64,000 nucleotides of DNA from Anthoceros angustus (GCA_010909165.1 MU008159.1:2108001-2172000); one strand, 5' to 3'. Counted from the first letter of the stretch, positions 42,934 to 54,896 are shown. Numbers and translations: made by a program. The notes: generated by a model not told the origin, from the sequence alone.

Positions 42934-45615
42934 ATGGGCTTCGTGTTTCAGACTAATTTTTGTGTCATTGTGCTGCGCTGCTTTGTGAGATGTCGGGACG
43001 TTTGCAATTGCAGAGAGCCATGCACGTCTCTGGACGCGCATGAATTGGAGACTTTATGTAGGAAGGGGCGGCTGCGCGAGGCACTGCTCCGCTTGGACCA
43101 GCAGGGAGTCGTGCCCTCGGAGCGGGTGTACAAGGATTTGCTGCAGGCCTGTGGCAAAAGGAAGGCCGTCGTAGAGGCAAAGCGGGTACATGCTCATTTG
43201 GCAAAGCATGGACTAGAGTCCAACAGGGTGTTGGGCGACCTTCTAGTCACCACGCTGGTCACCTGCGGGATCTTTGAGGATGGGCTTGAGGTCTTCAAGA
43301 AATTGCGCTATCGGACTGTTTATTCTTGGACAGCTATCATTTCAGGGTATAGCAATGCTGGACAGTGTCGCCAGGCTCTGGCATGTTATGAGGAGATGCT
43401 ACAGTACGGTGTGGAGCCTGATAAATATACGTTTGTTGCCTTGCTTAAAACTTGCAGCAGGTTGGAGGAACTGGAAAAGGGCCAGCGGATTCATGCTGAT
43501 ATCGTCAGACGTGGGCTTGAAACTGATGTCTTTATCGGGAACACGCTAGTTAGTATGTATGCAAAGTGTGGGAGCATCCTGACTGCACAGCAGGTGTTTG
43601 ATGGTTTGTCGAAACGCAATGTGGTGTCGTGGAGTGCCATGATCTCGGCGTATGCTAAGCATGGCCAAGGGGAGCAAGCTCTAAAGGTTTATGAGCAGAT
43701 GCAACACGAAGGGATCAAAGCTGATGCTCGAACCTTTGTCAGCGTTTTCCAAGCATGTGGCATGATTGCAGAAAGTGAGGAAAGTGTGTGCGTGAATGAG
43801 GAGCACGTCAAGGTGGGGTTATTGCGACAGGGGAAGGAAGTACATGCTGCAGCAGCAGGGAGAGGGTGTGACTTGGACATCTTTGTTGGCAACAGTCTGG
43901 TCTCCATGTATGCAAAGTGTGGGAGCATTGAGAATTCGCACCATGTGTTTGATAGATTGTCTCAGCGAGATGTGGTGTCATGGAATGCACTGCTTGCAGC
44001 GCATGCTCAGCAGGGTCAGGGAGAAACAGCGTTGCACATCTATGGCCGGATGGAACAGGAAGGTATAAAGCCAACTGCACGGACTTTTGCTAGTGCTCTA
44101 CAGTCGTGCAGCACCCTTGCAGAAAGGGAGGACGCCATGTATCTGGATGGGGGAGATGTGAAGGTGGAGTCTCTGCAGAAGGGGAAGGAGATTCACGCGG
44201 ATGCCACTGGAAGTGGTTGTGAATTAGATGCCATTGTTGGTAACGCTTTGGTGACTATGTATGCAAAATGTGGGAGCATCATGGATGCGCAGCAAATATT
44301 TGACGGGTTACATAAACATGATGTTGTAACATGGACAGCAATTATCGCAGCTTATGTACAGCAGGATCAAGGGGACAAGGCTCTAGAGTGCTTTTGGCGG
44401 ATGCAAGAGAAAGGCATCAGGCCAAACGCCCGGACATTTGTTAGTGCTCTGCAAGCTTGTTGTGTGATGGCAGAAGAGGAGAAAGTTGCACTCGTGGATG
44501 GACAGAATGTGAAAGATGATTCACTCCGTAGAGGAAGGGAACTACATGCTGAAGCTGCGGGCATGGGCTTCGAATCGGATGTGTTTGTGGGTAGCACTTT
44601 GGTTACAATGTACGCAAAGTGCGGGAGCATAAGGGACGCAGAACAGGTGTTCAATAGATTGGCTGAGCGTGATGTGGTTTCGTGGACTGCCATGATTGCA
44701 GCGTATGCTCAGCAGGATCAAGGAGAAAAGGCTCTGCAGCTGTTTGCCCGCATGTCAGAAGAAGGGGTGACTGGCCATGAGGCGACATTTCTCTCTGTCC
44801 TGGAGGCGTGCAGCAGTACAGGAGCTTTAGATGTTTGTCTTCACATTCATAGAATTATAATGAAATGTGGCTTCCAGTCTAACGTTCCTGTAGCAAACAG
44901 TCTTATTTATACATTCGGCAAATGTGGAAGCATGGCTCATGCTCAACAAACTTTCGACTCACTGCCCGAGCCCGATGTGGTGTCATGGACGGCACTAATC
45001 GCTGGGTATGCCCGACTTGGAGATGGCCATATGAGTGTGCAGTGCTTTGAGAGCATGTGTATGTCAGGTGTGAATCCTAATAACGTTACCTTTCTGGCAC
45101 TGCTCTCTGCATGCAGTCATGCTGGCATGGTGGAGCAAGGCTTAGAGTACTTTGGACGTATGAAAGGGAAATACGGCATTTGTCCGGAGCTGGAGCATTA
45201 CGCTAGTGTAATTGATCTTGTTGGTCGCGCAGGACTCCTCACAAAGGCAGAAGAGCTGCTTTTACAAATGCCAATGCAGCCTGATTCATCAATTTGGTTG
45301 AGCTTGCTGGGTGCTTGTCGGAAACACGGTGACGTCGAGCGGGCACGGCGGGCTTTTCATGGTGCTGTCAGCTTAGATTCAACAATATCTGCACCATATG
45401 TCCTCATGTCAAGTACTTATGCTGATGCTGGTATGTGGCACAATGCACGAGAGGTAGATCAATTGAGGCACAGTGCAAGTGCATGGAAGAGGGAGCCAGG
45501 CCAAAGCTGGATAGAACATGATGGAGAAGTTCACACGTTTTTAGTAGGAGACTGCAGACACGGATCGAGAGCAGATCTTAATAGACTGCTGCAACAAATG
45601 AGTGCAGTCCTGTGA
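42934..45615 (+). CDS. PLS-class PPR protein, E/E+ type without DYW domain
   Basis: Intronless gene of 893 residues from ATG 42934. It has a long PLS array of PPR motifs (e.g. NTLVSMYAKCGSILTAQQVF, NSLVSMYAKCGSIENSHHVF) followed by E domains with GQSWIEHDGEVHTFLVGDCR and a stop after LNRLLQQMSAVL. The canonical PG box (REPGQSW) is kept, unlike the KP form in the gene at 33 kb. No DYW deaminase follows, so an editing role would need a deaminase in trans; such E/E+ proteins are typical organelle RNA-editing site-recognition factors. Three successive repeats carry an extra stretch after the second helix, of the type SEESVCVNEEHVKVGLLRQG, DAMYLDGGDVKVESLQKG and KVALVDGQNVKDDSLRRG. The N-terminus is hydrophobic/Cys-rich and not an obvious transit peptide, so the start may need revision. 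Confidence 0.9.
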   Translation: MGFVFQTNFCVIVLRCFVRCRDVCNCREPCTSLDAHELETLCRKGRLREALLRLDQQGVVPSERVYKDLLQACGKRKAVVEAKRVHAHLAKHGLESNRVLGDLLVTTLVTCGIFEDGLEVFKKLRYRTVYSWTAIISGYSNAGQCRQALACYEEMLQYGVEPDKYTFVALLKTCSRLEELEKGQRIHADIVRRGLETDVFIGNTLVSMYAKCGSILTAQQVFDGLSKRNVVSWSAMISAYAKHGQGEQALKVYEQMQHEGIKADARTFVSVFQACGMIAESEESVCVNEEHVKVGLLRQGKEVHAAAAGRGCDLDIFVGNSLVSMYAKCGSIENSHHVFDRLSQRDVVSWNALLAAHAQQGQGETALHIYGRMEQEGIKPTARTFASALQSCSTLAEREDAMYLDGGDVKVESLQKGKEIHADATGSGCELDAIVGNALVTMYAKCGSIMDAQQIFDGLHKHDVVTWTAIIAAYVQQDQGDKALECFWRMQEKGIRPNARTFVSALQACCVMAEEEKVALVDGQNVKDDSLRRGRELHAEAAGMGFESDVFVGSTLVTMYAKCGSIRDAEQVFNRLAERDVVSWTAMIAAYAQQDQGEKALQLFARMSEEGVTGHEATFLSVLEACSSTGALDVCLHIHRIIMKCGFQSNVPVANSLIYTFGKCGSMAHAQQTFDSLPEPDVVSWTALIAGYARLGDGHMSVQCFESMCMSGVNPNNVTFLALLSACSHAGMVEQGLEYFGRMKGKYGICPELEHYASVIDLVGRAGLLTKAEELLLQMPMQPDSSIWLSLLGACRKHGDVERARRAFHGAVSLDSTISAPYVLMSSTYADAGMWHNAREVDQLRHSASAWKREPGQSWIEHDGEVHTFLVGDCRHGSRADLNRLLQQMSAVL

Positions 45616-45882
45616 CGTGGATACAGACGTGCTTCTGGCACGTCGAGGTATATAATATGGCTTAACCCCATAATGGTCACGAGTCTGAGTCTTTGAAGGT
45701 ACTTTCTCGATTTATAATGGAATGACATACTGAAAGTTTCTGATGCTTGTACAAACGTTCGCCATGTTGCGCTCTGTCAAGAATTTTGTGTTGAAGTGAT
45801 AGAAGCGGCCGTCCAGTCTCAACTCACCATGGCATTCGTTTTGTTGAGCCCCAGGTTTTTCACGCGCGCCTCTCTCTTCACT
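45616..45882. other. 3' flank of the PPR gene
   Basis: Presumed 3' UTR of the PPR gene; no other feature seen. Confidence 0.4.
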
Positions 45883-46620
45883 GAAGAAGAAGAAGAAGAA
45901 GAATTTTATCTAAGTCCACTGAGGACGGATTTCCGTCATGGGACTTGGTACTTAACAACTTGTACCATGGTGTGCCTAAGCTACTTGCACCAAGGGCATC
46001 CACTCCCTTTAGGATCTAAGCTCAGGATGCTTAATCACGGCGTTCTTGTAAATGTGTGTCCATTTGGCCTAAGGGCCTCTATGTCTACAGCCACGGTGGA
46101 GGTCACTTTCCCGGCAATCAGCCGGTGAAAGTCGGTCTTCAAAGTGCCTCGCCTCACGGGCAGACAGTTCCCTAGGTTCTACGGCCAACCGGCTGCAGTC
46201 ACGTCCCAGGAAAAGGGACAAACCGTGACTTTCTGTCCTAAACCAAGGGAGAGGCGGGGAACCGTTTTTTAGAGTGAAGCGGGTTCTGTTTTCTCCAAGG
46301 TTCGGCGAGGCGGATTTTGATATGTAATCGGAACCCAATGTGTAATGAAGGCCGTGGGGCCTGGTCTTTGGTTCACGGGTTTCCCACAGTCTGCCGGATC
46401 GATTGCGTGGCGAGGCCAGTAGTCGGAGTGACTATTGCTAGCAAACCAGACCGAAATGCCCACCGTCAAAAGAATCGTAGTGAAAGAACGGCAGCCGATG
46501 GTCGCCTATGTGCAAGTCAGCTTGCAAACGAGATCTGACGCTGACGAGGGTGAGTGCCTCAGCGAGGTCTATCATCCGGTACTGAGCTCGTGAATTTCGA
46601 GGCAACCAGCAAATTTCTAC
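45883..46620. repeat. Dispersed repeat, long copy
   Basis: Begins with a GAA run and GAATTTTATCTAAGTCCACT, GACGGATTTCCGTCATGGGA, the same order of blocks as at 28.5 kb, then extends through GC-rich sequence to about 46620. It has no coherent ORF. It could be a solo LTR or a non-autonomous retroelement; I see no clear target duplication. The right border is a guess. Confidence 0.45.
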
Positions 46621-46728
46621 GAATTGCAAGAATAATATTAATTCAATTTCAGAATAACTCCAGAAACAATCTGACCATTTTGGGTTAAGATCCTCTCTTT
46701 AGACATGGCTGAACCGTCATGTTTTAGG

Positions 46729-46798
46729 TAGAAATCAAGGCTACTTGCTAAGAAACCCCTGTAGGTAGAAATCAAGGCTACTTGCTAAGAATCCCCTT
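46729..46798. repeat. Two-copy tandem repeat
   Basis: Two nearly identical adjacent copies of a ~34-base block starting GTAGAAATCAAGGCTACTTG and ending in AAGAAACCCC or AAGAATCCCC. Confidence 0.85.
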
Positions 46799-46944
46799 TT
46801 GTGTACACAAGCCCCTTTGTGGCGGCTCGGCGCAGCACTTTGTTTAACGAAGATGATGTTCTTAAAACGAAATTGGGCCAGCTGGAGAAAACTCTGTGAG
46901 ACTCATATCCCAGCAAGTTGATATATTGGTTCAAATGAATATCT

Positions 46945-47040
46945 ACTATGGTTATAATGTATGCTATAATGTAATGTAATGAATGGGACTTCTCTACTAT
47001 GGTTATAGTGTGTGTCGGAATGTAATGAATGGGACTTCCA
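46945..47040. repeat. Imperfect direct repeat
   Basis: Blocks CTACTATGGTTATA and GAATGTAATGAATGGGACTT or close variants occur twice within about 90 bases. AT-rich intergenic DNA. Confidence 0.7.
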
Positions 47041-47394
47041 ATGCCTTCTACGTATCTTGAATATCAAAGCTTCATTAACCTAGACTTATGGAGGAAAGTG
47101 GAGTAGGCATGAGTTCAGAACACAAAGGACCTGTTTTATCAAGCTATGAAACGGTTGTCTTATAGAAGATATGTATAGATGATTATTCTTTTGGGTTATC
47201 TATGCTGTCCATGTGATGGGGCCCTTCACATCCAAAACTTCAAATCATACTGCATCATTCGCAATTTCTTCCGTCAAGAACGGCTCTGGCATATTTTTTA
47301 GACGTCTTTTCCGGGGCTTGAACTATCTCCTCACCGCGCATTTCGCACCGCAGTATGGGTACACGGCGGATGCCTATGGACTTGCCTAATCCGA

Positions 47395-47505
47395 GATCAG
47401 CATGGTAAACATGCATGGCAAGCGTGGGAGCCTAGAGGATGCCCCTGGCGTATTTGACGGACTTGGTGACAGACTGTGGTGACATGGAATGCCATGAGGT
47501 ACTGC
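47395..47505 (+). pseudogene. PPR gene fragment
   Basis: The frame reads MVNMHGKRGSLEDAPGVFDG and is followed, after a stop and frameshift, by a run corresponding to VVTWNAM. This is a recognisable PPR motif pair (compare LVDMYGKCGSLEDARKVFD in the gene at 33 kb) but is interrupted, has no start and is not extended on either side. It is a decayed PPR copy. Confidence 0.75.
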
Positions 47506-47728
47506 CAGCTTTGCATACTATTATGGCTTGTGGACATACCCTATGGATTTTATCCATGGATTTGGATGTCCTGTACAGCATCTCATTAGGTTATGGTTGT
47601 CCTGCTCAAGGCTATTTCACATGCACGGCTGATTGTCAAGTCCCTAAAACAAACTTGTATCAGCGAAAAAAATGATAAAAATGGCTTAAGTTTCAAATCA
47701 GGTCCGCACTTGGGAATAAATTCAGAAA
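47506..47728. other. 3' flank of the ArgRS gene
   Basis: Presumed 3' UTR of the arginyl-tRNA synthetase gene; no other feature seen. Confidence 0.4.
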
Positions 47729-50700
47729 TCATAACTTGAACAATGGAGTGATGCCAAGGAGATTGAAGCACTCGCGCATAATGAGGGCAGTGGCTTCACA
47801 AATCAACAATCTGCTGGTCTCTTCTTCCGAATTCAGCACCTGAAGAAGTGTCAGCCACAGACAATCAGTACCTCAACAGACTACCTTGTCAAAACAACCT
47901 TTCCTCGGAGCCTGAAAGGTACCTTGCAATTTGTGTAGAAGTCTGTGAAAATCTGAGAAAGGTTGTATAGATACTCGCAAAGAGTGTTAGGCTGCAACGT
48001 ACTAATGCAGTCCTCAACAACCTGAAAGACATGCAGGGTTAAAAAGGGAGTTATCAAACGAGCTCAAAAGGACAAAACTGACTCCTTCTGCAATACGCAC
48101 CTCGGCAAATCGAATGAGATGAAGGCCGAGCTTCCTTTCGCTTACATGATCCAGTTTAATAGCTCCAGTCTGCACACGTTTAACACACATCAGTATCCCA
48201 AATTGAAGACATATCCGAACATCCACTACAAAAATCAGGATGGCGATCACCTTCTTAAGCACTTCAATGTCCTTCCCCGACTTTCTGATAATAGAGCATA
48301 TCCTTGCGTGAGCATATAAGAGATAGACAGCAGTGTTGCCCTGCACAGGAGAGTGAAATTAATTAAGAAAAGATCCCAAGACGAGCAGGCTGGTCTGACA
48401 AAGCTGAGGAAGATTTAAGATAGCTCACCCGATCATCGAGCATTTGATCATAGTTGAACACGTAGTTGGTCGAACGATTGTTCTTCAAATCAGCATATCT
48501 GTAACATGCACAGCCAACCTCAGAGACATGCTCCGTAAACGAGTCCTACATGTGATGCCAACAGTCCTAGAGTGCATAGGGTGTCCATGGGCGCACTTAA
48601 CAGCTCCATAGCCTACAGCTTCAGCAGCATACTCAAGCTCCTCTGGAGTCCATTCATCTTCTCGGCCTGAGAGAACCTTGTATTAGAGGGTAGCAAATGC
48701 ACAGGCTGAAAGTCCAGGCTTTGGGTCAAAGACGGATACCTCGTTCAATAAGAGCATCCTTGCTCCTAGTTTTGGCTTCATCAAGAAGCTCTACAAGGCG
48801 CACTACTTCACCAGCTCTTGTTCGAAACTTCTTACCATCTTGCCCGAGTACCAGGCCAAAGCCAATGTGCCTCACTTGGGGGTATGCCCCATCCACTGGA
48901 ATCCAGCCTGCTAATTTGGCAGCCTGCATGTTGACAAGTACACAGCATCAGTGATTGGACACAATAACCCCCACCAGTTTCCGATAAGAGCGATCTCAGC
49001 ATACTTACTTTAAACACCATTTCAAAATGCAGAGCCTGCCCTGCATCTGTTATATATATGATCCACTGGGCTTTCTCCACATTCAACCGATACCTAGAGC
49101 AACAGGGAGACTCTCTCATTATCGAGGGCTTCAGAAGTGCAAAATCTGACTGCACCTTCAGAGGCTGCATGCAAGGGATCCTTGGTAAAGGAAAGGATCG
49201 TCTCACCACATTGCTGTCAAATCAGTACTTGCATAATTGTAGCCACCATCTCTCTTTACTACAATCAATGGGATATCATGCCCCTCCAGAACTATCACTT
49301 TTGCTTCATCGCTCTCTTGTACAAGTTTCTTCTCATCTAGCTGTCCAATAACATCTGGGATGTAACCATTGTAGAAGCTCTCACCCTACAACCATAAGAA
49401 ATCACAAATTGCAGATGATCAGGGTGCAGAAATCACGTAAAGCAGCAAAGTCCTCAACACACCTGCGGATTTAAGAAAAAATATAGATAAGGCAGCATAC
49501 CTTTTCCTCTATTACAACCTTCAACCTATCATAAACTTGCTGAAACTCCCTGCGACTCACATCACATATGCCTGACCATGCTGCTCGATAACTTGGATCA
49601 CCACTCTGCCACATGACAGACAAGTCACAATTCTCTCATTGAACAGTTCACCCGAGCGAAACAAGAACTTCCAATCTCAAATTCATAAACTAGGATCACT
49701 GGGTGATAACTCACTTGAAGCTTAACTACAGCTCTCTGGGCCTTCTCCTTAAAGGCAGCGTCCTCATCAAATTTCTTCTTAGCAGCTTTGTAGAAAGCCT
49801 GCACATATCCACACGGAATTCTCAGCGACCAGGCAGGTGCCACGGACGACAGGAGTGGCAACATAAATAAACCTTACCTGTAGGTCGCCAATGGCTTGAT
49901 CACCAATTTCTTCCCAGTTTGGAAATTGTTCGAACAAATATTCAATAAGCATCCCAAACTGCAGATCCAACCACTAACTATAAATGCAACGTAAAGACGA
50001 AAAACCGGCTGCGCAGAAATCTCTTGATTATGAAGAGAGACAGATAGCAAGGCTATGGCAGTACGTGTTGGTACAAACCTGTGTACCCCAGTCCCCAACA
50101 TGATTTCGGCGCAGCACATCAACCTTACAGTACTCCAGCATACGGCTAATGGAGTCCCCAATAATGGTGGAACGCAGATGGCCAACATGCATCTCTTTTG
50201 CAATATTTGGTGAAGAGAAGTCCACCACTGCTCTCTTAACTGGAAGCACTGGTGCCCAGGATCCCACTCCACTTTTCAGGACATTTTCCAGTCTCTGGAT
50301 TCCCCCAAGTGACCCAAGTGTAAGGCAAACACACCGATATACATCAAAGGGAAGGACTAACCAGTGCTGGCATGTTGAAACAAATAACGCTATCACTTGC
50401 TGTGCTGTACCTCTTCAATCCATCTGTTTGACAGAACGATGTTGATGAATCCGGGTCCCGCGACACTTGTTCTCTCTATGATTAGTGAGGAGGGAATATT
50501 CGCTGCCAGTCCCTGAAACATGAAACGGATGGAAATGCATAACGAAGTGTAGAAGCTAAGGTAACGGTCACTACACAGCATTCCCAAATTGGCAGCGTCG
50601 GCCGAACTTGTTCAGACGGTCTACTGAGCACGGCACCGGACGCATTAGCGGGGACATTTCTTCGCTAACCTGTCCGACCGCGTTGGGGTTCTTGAATGTG

Positions 50701-51174
50701 GTCTTCCCACGAATCTTGGACCATATTCCCATGGCGTTGTTGCTTCACGCACCATGGAAGAAATTAGAACGGGAGAAGCTCACCTCACCTCACATCACCT
50801 CAACCTCGAGGCAACCGCTTCAGTGAAGGAACACAAGGCCAGCGGTTGGACAACATGCACATTCCACTCCAAGGAGCTGACCACAGATCCCGTACCGTAC
50901 CACTGATAGTCGCCATGAGCAGCATTACTGCAAGGCGTAACCTGAGGTTCCAGGTCCGCCTCAGACGGCACCGTAGCAGCCAAGGACTGCTTCACCAGCT
51001 TGGCGATCTGCTGCCTCACACTCCCGCCTCCCTCCAAGCTCTGCCACACCCAGAATTTCCTTGAATGCACAACCGGGAGCTTCAGACAGGGAGATCCACA
51101 ACGCGTCCGACCCCAACACTCACCAAAGCCTCCGCCCCGTCCGCCAGCACCGCAACATCCTCCACTAGAGCCAT
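47729..51174 (-). CDS. Arginyl-tRNA synthetase
   Basis: Class I synthetase that charges tRNA-Arg. The gene is split into many exons and the blocks follow the plant ArgRS order. From the start: [17 protein letters not shown], spliced in phase to [20 protein letters not shown] and [11 protein letters not shown]; then [56 protein letters not shown] (HIGH motif), [90 protein letters not shown] (KMSKS-equivalent), [54 protein letters not shown] and [12 protein letters not shown]. Stop at 47729-47731. First in-frame ATG is 51174. Essential gene; no defects seen. No transit peptide is evident in this model, so a cytosolic form is expected, though plants often also target it to organelles. Confidence 0.92.
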
Positions 51175-52572
51175 CCTCGGCCCAGCCACCTTCCCAACAA
51201 ATCTCCTCCAATTACCACCACGCGACGCGCACAGCCTGCCCCCCCGGCCGCGGGGAAGAAAATGCTGCGGCAGGCTGCAAAATCGGGGCGCCCCCGCCAA
51301 TCCCCCGCTGCCCACAGCCCGGCGAAGGCTGCTCCCCAGCTGCCCCCTCCAACAAGAACGATCTGTAGCAGGCGCAAATCTCTCAGAGCCCGGGCGGGCC
51401 AGAATTCACAAACACGGCACAGGGTTCCCACACAATAATGTTACCGGCACAATACAGCCGGGAGTTCATCATGGCGATGCCGGAAATACCAGGAAATGGG
51501 AGAAACCCGAGGCCTGCAGCGCCCGCAACCTTCTCCCTTCTCCCTTCTCCCTTCTCTTCTCCCCTGCTTAAACCCTACGATGGATCCATGTGCGTTCCAA
51601 GCCTTCGCTGGCCCTATTCCACATTATCAGTGAACAGCAGAAGCGATTCATCAGGCATGCGTTGAACCAAGATAGAGGATAGAGGGCGGGACTGCGGGCC
51701 TGATCCCATGGGGAAGCGGACCCGGTGTCGGCCGAACGGGGGAGCGAGAGGTCCACGACGGGGGTCAACGACGGCATGACCGGCGGTGGGCGGTGGGCGG
51801 TGGGAAACTCCAAACCTAGACACGAGCGGGCTCCGCAAAAGGGGCTGGTGACTGCGTCAAGCCGCGTTGGCAACTGGGCAAGCGAGTTGCTCATGCTGTG
51901 TGACGGGCATGTGTGAACAGGGCCAGGCCGATGGAGGCGTTTTAGTATGTAATAGGCACGCCATGTTCTGCTCCCGTCTCTCTCCTCACTTCGGAGGTTG
52001 CAGAATTCGGTGGCCGCTGCTGCTGCCCGCTGCCCGCAGCTCGCTGCCCCTGGCTGGCTCCCGCGAGCCCCATCCGGCCAGCATCACCGCCGTGTGCTCG
52101 CCGCGTGGGCGGCAGGCTTCGCCGTTGCCGCCAGCGGCCTTCCTCTGCTGCTTTGCTGCTGCAACGCCGGCTGTGTGCGGTTTTGCTGGAGCGGGAGAGA
52201 TGTGCTGGGAAGGCGAGCGCCAGGAATTCTTCCTCACACTGTGTACATTCCGGTCGTGAGCTCTGCTTGCCCGTTCCGTTGTGAGATCCACGCTCAGGCT
52301 GGGAGCAGGAGAATGTGCTTGCTGATCGCAGCGGCATCTCGGGAGGGATATGTGTGTGTGGCGCCCGAGAGGATCCGCAGGGTTCGAACCAGTTGACGAA
52401 GCGCAGATCCAGGTGCGGGGGCCGGCTGCGTAGACTTGGATTGTGCAGGAGCGTGTTGTCCGCCAACCCTGGCCGGGTGAGATGAGATTCTCATAAGGCG
52501 GAGAAGGTTATAGATATCTGGCCGTTGAGGTGGATAGCCGGGCTGAAATCGATGTGAGCTGAAGCATTGGCG
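51175..52572. other. Divergent intergenic region
   Basis: Separates the ArgRS start from the AGP-like gene. It has a CTTCTCC repeat at about 51533-51560 and a GGTGGGC repeat at about 51784-51800. Multiple GC-rich ORFs on both strands have no recognisable motif. Confidence 0.4.
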
Positions 52573-53154
52573 ATGAGGGGTGGTATGCAGCACGAGTTTG
52601 GCGGAGTGCGGCACACATTCCGTTCCGCAGTGCTTCATAGATTCCGATCCTGCCTGCTGCTCCTTTCCATCTTTGCACTGCTTGCTTCGTCCAGATTCTC
52701 TCTATGCGCTGGTGCAAGTGCGGAGCCCATCTCTCATAGCCAGCCCCCGGGTAATGGCCTCCCTCCCGGGCAGATGTTTCCCGTGAATTCTCCCGAGTCG
52801 ATTCCTCCCTCGGCCCCGGTTGCGAGTCAACGAGATCCTTCCCCTGCCCCGGCCCCATCCCCGGCCCCGGCCCCGGCCCCGGCTGCGAGTCTACGAGATC
52901 CTTCCCCTGCCCCTGCTCCTTCAGCAGGCTCTTCCAGACCGGAGCCTGGGGAGTTGCCTGCTCCGTCTCCAAGTCTACCAGGGAGGAAAGCAGGCATGAC
53001 GGATGGGGCCAAAGCGGGTGTAGCTTTGGCTTCCTTGGCAGGACTGCTGCAGCTGGTGGTGGTGATTTTTCTCATGGCTAGACGGAGGCAACTGATGAGG
53101 GGCATCAATCAGCCTGCGGACTGGGCTCAGGGGAGGCATTCACAAATTCTGTAG
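52573..53154 (+). CDS. AGP-like proline-rich membrane protein
   Basis: 193 residues from ATG 52573 (a TTG at 52567 is in frame but not a likely start). A hydrophobic signal or signal-anchor segment (SCLLLLSIFALLASSRFSLC) is followed by a Pro/Ala/Ser-rich region with PSPAPAPAPA and SPAPAPSAGS runs, the kind of Ala-Pro/Ser-Pro sequence that is hydroxylated and O-glycosylated in arabinogalactan proteins. A membrane helix (GVALASLAGLLQLVVVIFLM) and a basic cytoplasmic tail (ARRRQLMRG) follow. It is probably a cell-surface glycoprotein facing the wall. No enzymatic domain; function unknown. No close family recognised. Confidence 0.7.
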   Translation: MRGGMQHEFGGVRHTFRSAVLHRFRSCLLLLSIFALLASSRFSLCAGASAEPISHSQPPGNGLPPGQMFPVNSPESIPPSAPVASQRDPSPAPAPSPAPAPAPAASLRDPSPAPAPSAGSSRPEPGELPAPSPSLPGRKAGMTDGAKAGVALASLAGLLQLVVVIFLMARRRQLMRGINQPADWAQGRHSQIL

Positions 53155-54896
53155 GAAGCCACCATATGTGTAGCAGCATCGCAGGAATACCGTCCCGTAC
53201 AGGAGGGTATAATGGCGACCGTCGGGTCATCACCAGCTGGATCTGGCCTCCATTCAACATCTGAGTTTTGTCCTGAAATAGGGCTGTGTAGGGCAGGGTT
53301 ATTGTGATTGTAGATGTGAGTGAGCTTGGATTCTGCTTTTCATCCCAGCTGCCATACTACTGTGAGATGCCCGCAAGTGGTGGCTATGCGCTCCTGACAT
53401 ACTTCTTCTATATCAGTACGTATCCTGCGCTGTGTGGTGTCATCATCTGGTCAGGCAGGAGGAGGTGAGTAGAGGTTTTGTTTGTCATCATCTGCTGATG
53501 AGTACACACAAGGGTGGCCTGCCTTCTTGGGAATGCATCCACCACCTTCTCAACTTCTCCTTCCTTCAAGGTCACCACTGCCCGCGAGGTTGGCATCCGG
53601 ATCCAGTCGGCACTGAAGGTCTGCAGGGTGGTTGAGGAATCTGCAAATCGGACCTATGTGGAACATATGCTACCAATTACACGAAGGATTTTCATTCACC
53701 GAGCCACCGGATTTTGTTGCCATGACCTCCTCCAGAAAGTGTACTTTGTGTAAGACACCGTCAGTGTGGATAATGGATTAGTAATACGCCGAAGATACAT
53801 AAATTTGTTCCGACTCCAAATCCGATCTGTGCTTGCTGACTGTAGTCGAAGTCAAGCATTAGGTACGACGGAGCCGGTTGATCCGAAACACGGTTGAGCC
53901 TCGGTACAAGCAACATCGGGATGACACGATCCCCGGGCCACACGCTAGGAAGATGCAGCATGGTAGGGACATCCTCTTTTGAAGTCATTTCACATGATAA
54001 AATCCTGGGAGCGCACATCCGATTTCACAGTCACGGGCAACGCAACTCTCCAGAGTGCACCATTGCGAAGCCCGTCATGCACCTACAACCCACGACTTTG
54101 TCGCTCACGCCACGATGATTCCTGACCAGGCGATAAAAGAATGATCCCGCATCCGCCCACGGTACGCCCACCAGTGGCCGACACCAGACAATCCGCACAC
54201 TCTGCAGTCCCGCAACAAACTCCTACATCATCCTGACTTCATCGCCGATCGCTGTCTGCAGATGGCAGCACTGGCTAAGCCAGCCTCATTCACTCACATT
54301 TAGCGCCTCATCGCATTCGCCCTGCGCCACATCCGGTCACTGCAAACACACAACTCACCGTGAGGGTTTCGGTATCAAACAAAGATCACAATCATGCGGA
54401 AGCCGTCACCCCGCTGGGAGCGCTGTCCGTCTCTTGGATGGACTGAATCACGAATGCCGGCTTCCCCCCCGTCATTACAGCCTCAGGTGAACAGAGCCAG
54501 GCTGCCAGAGCGAATGCCATGGATCCAGCTGCCGCGCCCGCGCGCTCAGGGCATGAGTGCGTGGCATGGACGTCCATGTATGTATGTACATACCCAGCCC
54601 TCGTGCATAGTTAGAAAGTGGCGTTGTAATGCCACAAATTGCAGCAAAGCGAAACCCGAAACGGGAAAGAGTAAAATAATACTATAAGACATGATACTAT
54701 AAGACAAGTACAGTATGTACTGTTGTGTGAAGTGTTTTCCCTTTCGCTTTACCCTGAGGAACGCGCCAAAGGGTATAAGAAAAGGGTCGAGCCGCGCAAG
54801 ACACTTCCCCTCCTGCCTCCTGCTGCTGCTGCTGCTGCGGCGCCCACCGTGCCTTCTTTCTCTCCCGCCGGGGACGCCACCACAGCGGCCAGGGCC
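53155..54896. other. No gene supported
   Basis: Includes the 3' flank of the AGP-like gene and the promoter of the SWC5-like gene. A plus-strand frame near 53570-53753 (TTAREVGIRIQSALKVCRVV) follows a possible acceptor but cannot be tied to a gene. A minus-strand frame at 54018-53761 has no recognised motif. Confidence 0.4.

Noticed and set aside
53514-54018. Possible gene downstream of the AGP-like protein
   Set aside because: Frames on both strands are short, have no conserved motif and cannot be joined by convincing splice sites.
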